DNA from: Candidatus Zhuqueibacterota bacterium
Lineage (GTDB): Bacteria; Zhuqueibacterota; Zhuqueibacteria; Thermofontimicrobiales; Thiofontviventaceae
Length of the DNA: 34,335 nucleotides
Assembly: GCA_016931935.1 (NCBI GenBank)
Contig: JAFGDW010000205.1
Coordinates: 1-34,335 of the forward strand
Direction of reading: 5' to 3'
The notes below the pieces were generated by a model. The model had not been told where the DNA came from. It saw only the letters and a list, made by a program, of their open reading frames with translations, and did not search any database. This document shows, piece by piece, positions 1-6,026 of this stretch (positions are counted from its first letter, which is position 1; the number at the start of each line of letters is the position of its first letter). The translations under genes were made by a program, and so were the position numbers.

Positions 1-877
1 GTTATAAATCATGAAAATGCGCCTTTTTTAACCCTTCCCCTAACACCTTCCCTTAAAAAGGGAAGGGGAATTTTGAATCCTCCCGTGATAGATGTGGGTA
101 AGGATCAGTTCAATATTGGATGGTTTTGTTGGTCCGTCGCCGCTGATCATATTCCGCCAATACACGGCAGGACGAAGGGGCCGATCACCATAAATAATTA
201 AATGGATACCATGTAGAAATTCAGATTTTAAAATAAACGAATCTTTTTAATGTAGAAATCACAAAGAGCGCAGCGTTTAGAGAAGAATTCACTCTGCGTT
301 CTACGCAAACTTCAAACTTTAATGTCTCGCGTTTCAGTTATTCAGCAAAACCAGTAAATACTCTTTCCTAATCATAGAAAATATTATATTTTAGTCATGA
401 AAAATGGTTACTATTCAGCCCAATCTCTCATAAATTTGTAGCTGCTTAACTTTGGTAAGTTTTTATATGCCACTAAGACACCAGGACATGAAGTTTCACA
501 AAGGTAGGGTGATAATGATACAGCGAAACCTATTATTTTCACAACATATATCTCTAACTTGTTCAATTTTGAATTTAAAACAGGACAAAATTTCAGATTA
601 ATATTTCGTGAATTCGAAATGTGAACAATCTTTGTGTCCCTTTGTGACTTTGAGACTCGGTGGCTGAATGGATACGAAAAATGCATTGGTACATTTCTGA
701 TTAATATGATCTTAGTTTTGGGTTACGGATTAGCCTAAGTTATTACATTATACCAAATGCGCAATTTCTGTTTTGATGAAGGCTACTAAATCTGTGCTGT
801 TAATATCGTTTTGATTACCCTGGAGAAGCATTCCATCCCACGATCATTACTCCTATTTTGAATATGCTTCGAACAAA
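1..877. other. AT-rich intergenic stretch with repeats, no convincing gene
   Basis: No credible coding region is seen here. A perfect hairpin (9-bp arms, 3-nt loop) lies at 46-66 beside C-rich and G-rich tracts, of the type often found between genes in this kind of genome. A dispersed repeat is at 111-180. Around 250-330 and 600-660 there are degenerate phrases of the 'cacaaag' type that recur in FCB intergenic DNA. A 91-codon open frame on the minus strand at 411-686 overlaps these phrases, has low-complexity composition and matches nothing I recognise, so it is left out. Confidence 0.6.
111..180 (+). repeat. Dispersed intergenic repeat, copy A
   Basis: This stretch begins CAATATTGGATGG and contains an imperfect CCGCC...GGC palindrome near 153-170. 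It matches 1443-1511 over about 70 bp in the same orientation. Its first 40 bp match 32591-32630 on the opposite strand with only a few differences. Similarity to copy B seems to continue weakly past 180 toward about 235, where it resembles the 3' end of the leader-like gene at 1541-1777. Copy A may therefore mark the remains of a third duplicated unit. Confidence 0.7.
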
Positions 878-1192
878 TTAATCCCCGCAATTTGTCGTAT
901 TGGGAGGTTCCCCATGTCCGCCGGCAACGTATTGCAATTCATCTTCCTGAAGTTCATCAAGCGCAAGAGGCTCTTGATTCATAGGCAATACAAAATATAG
1001 AATATTATGCTTTTCTTCAAGCACCTGAATATTAATTTCGCCGGATAATTGAACATTAAACTCGTTACGTAGCGTTTCGACTGGTTGTGTTATTAAATTC
1101 TGCTTGAACCCATCACTTTCCCATGCTCGTGAAATAATTTCGATTTCGTGATCTTTAATCCAGCTTTTTACGTGCATGTTATTTTTTTCCAT
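878..1192 (-). CDS. NHLP-type leader RiPP precursor peptide
   Basis: This 104-residue protein has the layout of NHLP (nitrile-hydratase-like leader peptide) precursors of ribosomally made, modified peptides. Residues about 20-75 contain the leader pattern: an AW-x-D-F-like start, a middle segment, then a strand ending in FVLP. It ends with ELQEDELQYVAGG, a typical double-glycine cleavage motif. Cutting after GG would release a 12-residue core, HGEPPNTTNCGD, with one Cys and two Thr as possible modification sites. The ATG at 1192 has an AAGGAG about 11 nt upstream. The family's usual C39-peptidase ABC exporter and any modifying enzyme are absent from the window, but sequence left of position 1 is unknown. 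The family call is from motif recognition; the product structure is unknown. Confidence 0.82.
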   Translation of the reverse strand: MEKNNMHVKSWIKDHEIEIISRAWESDGFKQNLITQPVETLRNEFNVQLSGEINIQVLEEKHNILYFVLPMNQEPLALDELQEDELQYVAGGHGEPPNTTNCGD

Positions 1193-1262
1193 AAAGCCGT
1201 TACTCCTTGTTTAATATAATAAGTTATTATTTATTCTACTTTGTCATATTACCGTTTTTGTC

Positions 1263-1361
1263 ACTCCCGAATGCTTTGTCCTGTGTCTTCTTGTTTTATG
1301 GAAGATAGCCAGAGCTTTTATCGGGAGTCCACTGGGATTCCCGCTAAACGCATACGGGAAT
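1263..1361. repeat. Paired inverted repeats of the CATTCCCG type
   Basis: ACTCCCGA at 1263-1270 is the exact complement of TCGGGAGT at 1321-1328. ATTCCCG at 1337-1343 pairs with CGGGAAT at 1355-1361. This is the style of the common bacterial intergenic 'CATTCCCG...CGGGAAT' elements. It lies between the two leader-peptide genes and could fold in the transcript. Confidence 0.55.
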
Positions 1362-1442
1362 GACACTTGTTTTATCGAATTAAGAGGTAAAATATATTAA
1401 TTTTTTCTTAATGTGACGAAGTTGAACTAAAATATATCCACT

Positions 1443-1511
1443 CAATATTGGATGGTTTTGTTATTCTGTCGTGGTGAATCATGTCCCGCCAATACACGGC
1501 GGAACGAAGGG
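1443..1511 (+). repeat. Dispersed intergenic repeat, copy B
   Basis: This is the second copy of the CAATATTGGATGG repeat, aligned to 111-180 in the same orientation. It includes a CCCGCCAATACACGGCGG-type palindrome at about 1484-1503. It ends about 30 bp before the stop codon of the leader-like gene at 1541-1777, so each same-strand copy sits just downstream of real or former leader-like coding sequence. Confidence 0.7.
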
Positions 1512-1540
1512 TACTTCCCACTATTAATTGAGCGGATATA

Positions 1541-1777
1541 TTAAAATTCAGGTTTTATCGGAATTGTGAGAATGACATTATCTTTCGTTTCCTTTACGAT
1601 TTGGATGCGAATAAAATCCGGAATATTGATACATAGTTCCTGCTCAAGCAATAAGTTTGCATTTTGCATTAGGTTTGCTTCAAAAGTAGATTTATCTTTG
1701 CACTTCAAGGCCAGGTAACACTCGATTTTTTTCCTGCCTTTTAATCTGACGTTTAGTGTTAAATCAGAGTTATTCAT
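1541..1777 (-). CDS. NHLP-leader-like small protein without a core peptide
   Basis: This 78-residue protein resembles the leader half of NHLP precursors: LALKCKDKSTFEANLMQN, then an amphipathic segment ending INIPDFIRIQIVKE, then DNVILTIPIKP. It parallels the 878-1192 protein, whose leader shows SDGFKQNLITQP and NILYFVLP. It stops right after the final strand and lacks both the GG motif and a core. It could be a leader-only helper, a truncated precursor or a decaying duplicate. The start at 1777 has only a weak AGG upstream. It precedes 878-1192 on the same strand, separated by about 350 bp of repeats. The family assignment is by pattern and less sure than for its neighbour. Confidence 0.6.
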   Translation of the reverse strand: MNNSDLTLNVRLKGRKKIECYLALKCKDKSTFEANLMQNANLLLEQELCINIPDFIRIQIVKETKDNVILTIPIKPEF

Positions 1778-2301
1778 ATTATGTTACCTGATTGTCCTCA
1801 TTTGAATGTTGTATTGCCTGAATTTTTAAACTTAATTTCACAAGCAGGAAAAATCGGATTGTATTCAGGTCACTTTGGAATAAAACGAGTATCATCTGCA
1901 AATTGAAATTTGATTTACTGAGGATCACCATTATTGACAACTCAGATATACTGCTTCCGAAGTAGTTTTGAGATTTTCCGTAATTTCTCTTCCTGTCGAA
2001 GGAGGCAATTAAGATGAGGTGCTTAGTTATAAGATTTGCAAAACCATTTCGATACAAGTATATATTAATCTGAAGATTCGTTTTAGAAATTTATACATTA
2101 TCCAAACCTTCTGTGTTATTGCCTTTTTTATCACCCCTTGACATTGTTCGGGATGATACGTTTCGGATATTTTTTGGTACTTTGAATGAAACTGTCTTGT
2201 TATCGTATTGCATCCCCTAATGATGTGAATATGTGATAATGGGCAAATAAAATAATATGTTATCTCAGTCAGCGATTGATATGAGTGTATATCATTTTAT
2301 G
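1778..2301. other. AT-rich intergenic region
   Basis: A TTG-initiated frame of 92 codons exists on the minus strand (1779-2057) but has no recognisable domain and no clear ribosome-binding site, so I do not call it a gene. No sigma-54-like TGGCAT-N5-TTGTA match and no strong hairpin were seen. Promoters for the two leader genes, if separate, would lie here and in 1193-1540, but none stands out. Confidence 0.5.
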
Positions 2302-3096
2302 TTAAGTTTCTAAAATTTGTTGAAGTTTTTTTTGTTTAACCCATTTGAATCCATATATTGGGTGAATTAGAGCAATATCGATTTCACCTCCGACTCGCGA
2401 AATACGATTCATATATTTTTCCACACCTATTTGTGTCTTAATTAAAAATTCCACAAAAGCAACAGCATCCTGTAGCGGGAACTCTTTTACGGGGTAATAT
2501 TTGATTCCATTTTCACCAAAAATTTTATCGATCACATCACAAGATCCTGCCATAATCAAACCAAAATCAAGCTGTGTTTCGACTTGAATTGTATCATCTT
2601 CAATCGTAATTTTGGTGGAATACGGTTCGAGACTACCTTTGGATTTAATACCTGCAAAGATGAACTCATTTCGTCCTGAATGATTAGTGAGAATTTTTCC
2701 TTTTTTACAATATGTAATCCAATGTTCTGCAATATTCTGACAATAATCATCTATTATCTGCTTTTCCTGTAGCCAGGTTAAAAAATAGTGTAGCCTGTGT
2801 TGAATTTTGATACCGGAAATTTTGGTTTTTCCTATCGTTATTAGTCCAACATATGAATTAATTTGGAAAAGTTTCTGACAATGATATGTATGAGAAACCG
2901 GCTTTTCATGAGAAAGTGTTGGTACCGGCCCCAGGATCTTATTACATTTTCCGCATGAAATATTCGGCTTTCCCTCGAAGCCACATTCGTTGCATGTAAG
3001 TTCAATAGCCTGGTATTTGGTTGTTAATAACGTGCCCAGGCTTTCGGTTGCGAGCACAACACCTTCTTCGGTCAGAACTGCAATTCCTAACGACAT
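2302..3096 (-). CDS. Proteasome-beta-like Ntn hydrolase with inserted zinc ribbon
   Basis: This 264-residue protein aligns by eye, without gaps at its N terminus, to 20S proteasome beta subunits. After Met removal Ser takes the place of catalytic Thr1. VVLATE ends at Glu17, as in Thermoplasma beta. Lys75 in QKLFQINSYVGL matches catalytic Lys33. VGGEIDIALI near residues 235-244 matches the conserved C-terminal SGGMIDVAVI. About 42 residues are inserted between these points and carry four cysteines (35, 38, 48, 51; CNEC and CGKC) that look like a zinc ribbon. The positions equivalent to proteasome Asp166 and Ser169 appear to be Ile and Val, so activity is uncertain. The family is an inference from motifs; it could be an Anbu/HslV-like relative or an inactive scaffold. 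It lies 208 nt downstream of a sigma-54 activator and upstream of the leader-peptide genes, all on the minus strand. Confidence 0.7.
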   Translation of the reverse strand: MSLGIAVLTEEGVVLATESLGTLLTTKYQAIELTCNECGFEGKPNISCGKCNKILGPVPTLSHEKPVSHTYHCQKLFQINSYVGLITIGKTKISGIKIQHRLHYFLTWLQEKQIIDDYCQNIAEHWITYCKKGKILTNHSGRNEFIFAGIKSKGSLEPYSTKITIEDDTIQVETQLDFGLIMAGSCDVIDKIFGENGIKYYPVKEFPLQDAVAFVEFLIKTQIGVEKYMNRISRVGGEIDIALIHPIYGFKWVKQKKLQQILET

Positions 3097-3304
3097 ATGA
3101 TACTTTCAGATAGTTTTTGTTTAAACTAAAACAAAATCTATTCCTTAAATTTAAATATTGATAATCTATAAATTATCATAAGGTTAAATTGTATTTAATA
3201 ATTTTCATATAGGAGAAGAATAGAGGTTGGATTCTATAAAATATAGGAGTTTGTAATGTAAGGTTTTTATAAACAAATGATTGTTTGTAGAGTTTCCTAT
3301 CTAT

Positions 3305-4411
3305 TTAAATAATGACATTCTGTGGCTTCAATCGATGATGCCGTAAAAAATCCATGAATTTTAGATATTGAAATTCTGGAATATTGAAAATTTTCAGCAG
3401 TCGTTTATAACTTCCTCCTGAGTCTTGCAATCCTTGTTGAATTATTAGTCTCACTTGATTACGATTTAACTCTCGATCGAGATAAGGCTTCTGAACCGTT
3501 TCCCAAAAACATACACCATTCTCTTGCATCTCAACAAAATATTTTGTTACGTCATCATCTGTAATATTTGTTTGGTGATCTGTTTGTAATTCACTGATGA
3601 AATCACACGGTTTAATCACATATTGGCTTTCACTGGAAAAGAAACCGGTATTAATAATGCTTTTTAGTTCCCGTATATTACCCGGCCAATGATAATTTTG
3701 TAAATAAGCTAGCGCCTGTGACGAAAATTGTTTATTAGTCCCTTGTTGTCTGTTTAATTCATCCAGGTAATAATTCAATAGAATGTGCCAATCATCCCCT
3801 CGTTCCCTCAAGGCCGGAATATCCAATCTCAACTGACAGAGCCGATAATACAAATCCTCGCGAAACTCTCCGCTAGTTATCATTTCTTTTAAATTTCGAT
3901 TGGTCGCGGCAATTATTTGAGTATTTACATAAGTCACTCGATTCCCGCCAAGTGGCTTAATTTCTCCCTCCGATAATACACGCAATAGCATGCCCTGGGC
4001 TTTCAGTGATAGTTCTCCGATTTCATCCAGAAAAATAACGCCGTCGTTGTATTCCATAAAAATACCGTTTCGATTTTCATGCGCCCCTGTAAAACTACCT
4101 TTTTTATGCCCGAATAACTCACTGATCAACATATTCGGTTCCTGGTACTGAGCACAGTTTACACTGATAAACGGCGAGCCTTTACGCTGGCTAAACAAGT
4201 AGATCGATTTGGCAAATAATTCCTTGCCAACACCGCTTTCACCGGTAATCAGGATCGGATTTTCACATTGCGCATAACGAATCAACCGACGCTGAGTTTC
4301 CAGTAATTTGGGATGCTTGCCAATGAGCATGATGGCACGATCTTTTCCCCAGATTTCTTCAGATAATTTATGAATTCGAATTGCGAGTTCGTCCAATAAA
4401 TATTCTTTCAT
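3305..4411 (-). CDS. Stand-alone sigma-54-dependent transcriptional activator
   Basis: This 368-residue bacterial enhancer-binding protein has no receiver domain. After about 45 N-terminal residues comes the AAA+ core: Walker A GESGVGKE (57-64), the sigma-54-contacting loop as GSFTGA (105-110, usual GAFTGA), Walker B VIFLDE (125-130), then the FREDLYYRL and WPGNIREL segments. The C terminus (about 330-365) carries a divergent Fis-like helix-turn-helix. GAGG lies just upstream of the ATG at 4411. With no regulatory domain it may be constitutively active, controlled by its level, or controlled by a partner protein. A sigma-54-like promoter at 4538-4553 and paired palindromes at 4722-4759 suggest it is itself under sigma-54 control. 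Its targets are unknown; the downstream hydrolase and leader-peptide genes are candidates. Confidence 0.9.
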   Translation of the reverse strand: MKEYLLDELAIRIHKLSEEIWGKDRAIMLIGKHPKLLETQRRLIRYAQCENPILITGESGVGKELFAKSIYLFSQRKGSPFISVNCAQYQEPNMLISELFGHKKGSFTGAHENRNGIFMEYNDGVIFLDEIGELSLKAQGMLLRVLSEGEIKPLGGNRVTYVNTQIIAATNRNLKEMITSGEFREDLYYRLCQLRLDIPALRERGDDWHILLNYYLDELNRQQGTNKQFSSQALAYLQNYHWPGNIRELKSIINTGFFSSESQYVIKPCDFISELQTDHQTNITDDDVTKYFVEMQENGVCFWETVQKPYLDRELNRNQVRLIIQQGLQDSGGSYKRLLKIFNIPEFQYLKFMDFLRHHRLKPQNVII

Positions 4412-4537
4412 GAAACCTCACCCTATTGTATAGATGAAAACAAGTTTCTCCAAAATGGGTAACGAAGTAAAAATGTTGGTTGGTTGAATATGCGTCGACT
4501 GTTGGAATGATACTGAGTTGTTATCGAAAAGTAATTT

Positions 4538-4553
4538 TACAATTACTATGCCA
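4538..4553 (-). promoter_or_regulatory. Sigma-54-like promoter (TGGCAT-N5-TTGTA)
   Basis: Read on the minus strand this is TGGCATAGTAATTGTA, with the -24 GG and a -12 element TTGTA where the classical consensus has TTGCA. It points at the activator gene, 127 nt upstream of its ATG. The same six- and five-base blocks with the same 5-nt spacing occur at 18861-18876 and 32822-32837. Identification is by eye. Confidence 0.6.
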
Positions 4554-4721
4554 CTTAATGTTAGAAAATGTTAACTATTTAATTTACAAGAATTCAAGTC
4601 TTGAAATATTCAGTGTAGTTGTTCAGGGGAGAAATGTGTTGAGAAGAAAAGTGAGAACAACGTTCCCATAATTAATGCATGCAAAACAGTGTTGATCTCA
4701 GTTTGTTGGTGCAAATATAAG

Positions 4722-4759
4722 TGTGAACTTCATTCACATATGAGGGAACGACATTCACG
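4722..4759. promoter_or_regulatory. Paired palindromes, candidate activator-binding sites
   Basis: TGTGAA-CTTCA-TTCACA (4722-4738) is a perfect palindrome. A related imperfect one, AGGGAA-CGACA-TTCACG, is at 4743-4759. Their centres are 21 bp apart, about two helical turns. They lie roughly 180-210 bp upstream of the sigma-54-like promoter at 4538-4553, a usual distance for NtrC-type enhancers. Similar palindromes with a 6-bp spacer occur at 18946-18995. Confidence 0.5.
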
Positions 4760-4990
4760 TAGCATAGTGTAGTTCGATTTTAGTAAATGAAGGCGAACTT
4801 AAATTCTTTACTGAACTGTGTCATGTCGCAGTATTGCCAGCAGACAATGTGGATAGAAAGTAAAGAAATAATCATGGGCAGTCATGCACAACCAAATCCA
4901 AAAAATCCGTTTCATATGAATTCCCGATAGAAAATTCTCACTTTAGAAATCATCAATTATGACTGCCCACATATAATGAAAGCGGGGGCT

Positions 4991-6016
4991 TTAAAATTTA
5001 AATCCAATCGATAAATAATTCACGTAATCCAGTTCACCATACGATGCGGTCGCATAGTCGAACGAAAACATGCCCTGCTGGAATTTGAACTGGACTCCTA
5101 AACCGTAAGTCACTTGCACCAAATCATATCCGGCGCCATAGCCGATTCGACCGAACAACAATTCCCGCCAGGCATATTCCAGACCGAGATTCAATTTTTC
5201 GCTATCATCATTGGGATGAGTGCCATCGATGGCCAGAGTCATACGGCTGTCTTCAGATGAAATGATGCGGTCACCCTGCCCCATCATATCAATGGCGATG
5301 CCGACGCGGAAATTGACAGGCAACGGCCATGGTTCGGTGTGCAGCCGGGTGTCGACATTGGCGTTGAGCGTATTGGCCGGATTGGGATCGTATTCCCGGA
5401 GCAAATCCCGGCCTTGCAGCGTTAAGCTTCCGCCAAAGTTGGAAAAACACATACCGATCACAATTCCCTTGTACCCGGTTGTCAAATAAGTTCCGACATC
5501 CACAGCAAAGGTGGATGCGCTCTCGTTCCAGATTTTTTGGGTGATGTATTTCATCGTTACTCCCAATGCAAATCGGTCGGTCATCCAGCGGGCATACGAA
5601 ATTCCCACGGCAATATCGCTGGCATCCCAATAATAGCCGGTGCCAGTAGGATTCTCCTCCGTGGTAATTTCTTCTTCTCCCATTGATGTAAAAATTGCGC
5701 TCAATCCCAATGCCGAGCTGTTCCCAAACGGAAGCACCAGGCCGGAATATTGATGTGAAATATCCGCAAACCAGTTGGCGTGCGAACCAGTCCATGAAAC
5801 TGAATTCAACGTCACCATGCCAGCCGGATTCCAGTAAATCGTGGAAGCGTCGTTTGCCACTGCCCCGAACGCACCGGCAAGCGATACTGCGCGGGCGCCC
5901 ACGCCAATTTTTAAAAATTGCGCCGCCGAAGTCCCGACTTTCCGAAATTCCTTGCCGTAACACATCGCGGCGTTCATCATAATTAATATGAGGCTGTATG
6001 TAATTATTTTCTTCAT
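4991..6016 (-). CDS. PorV/PorQ-family outer-membrane protein
   Basis: This 341-residue protein starts with a signal peptide (about residues 1-21) and then the family's hallmark segment, roughly residues 30-70, with KIGVGARAVSLAGAF and STIYWNPAGM. The rest alternates as amphipathic strands ending in an aromatic residue (SIGFKF), as expected for a FadL-like beta-barrel. In T9SS bacteria PorV shuttles type A cargo to the attachment complex. Members found beside TonB receptors, as here, may be cassette-specific partners. The start at 6016 has AGGAG overlapping the stop of the upstream cargo gene, 10 nt away, which suggests translational coupling. The family is clear; the exact role of this copy is inferred. 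Confidence 0.88.
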   Translation of the reverse strand: MKKIITYSLILIMMNAAMCYGKEFRKVGTSAAQFLKIGVGARAVSLAGAFGAVANDASTIYWNPAGMVTLNSVSWTGSHANWFADISHQYSGLVLPFGNSSALGLSAIFTSMGEEEITTEENPTGTGYYWDASDIAVGISYARWMTDRFALGVTMKYITQKIWNESASTFAVDVGTYLTTGYKGIVIGMCFSNFGGSLTLQGRDLLREYDPNPANTLNANVDTRLHTEPWPLPVNFRVGIAIDMMGQGDRIISSEDSRMTLAIDGTHPNDDSEKLNLGLEYAWRELLFGRIGYGAGYDLVQVTYGLGVQFKFQQGMFSFDYATASYGELDYVNYLSIGFKF

Positions 6017-6026
6017 GCCGGAACTC

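Larger units (their letters stand above)
4412..4990. other. 579-bp intergenic regulatory region
   Basis: There is no convincing gene: a 63-codon plus-strand frame at 4480-4671 lacks a ribosome-binding site and any domain. The region holds a sigma-54-like promoter, paired enhancer-like palindromes (separate entries), and an 11-bp perfect inverted repeat, TGGGCAGTCAT at 4875-4885 with its complement at 4959-4969. The latter lies just past the end of the PorV-like gene and may form a long-loop structure at its transcript end. Confidence 0.6.

Noticed and set aside
455..480. TGGCATATAAAAACTT on the minus strand as a sigma-54 promoter
   Set aside because: Only the -24 block fits; the -12 block is absent and no gene start follows at a sensible distance.
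411..686. 91-codon minus-strand frame
   Set aside because: It overlaps degenerate 'cacaaag'-type intergenic phrases, has no ribosome-binding site or recognisable domain.
1779..2057. 92-codon minus-strand frame with TTG start
   Set aside because: There is no domain, weak start signals and AT-rich random-looking composition; it ends next to the start of the leader-like gene by chance.
4480..4671. 63-codon plus-strand frame
   Set aside because: It lies across the sigma-54-like promoter, has no ribosome-binding site, and its product has no family features.
5289..5963. Long antisense or alternate-frame readings inside the PorV-like gene and similar ones inside the T9SS, TonB, GGT and kinase genes
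   Set aside because: They are frame shadows of well-supported genes and lack any domain of their own.
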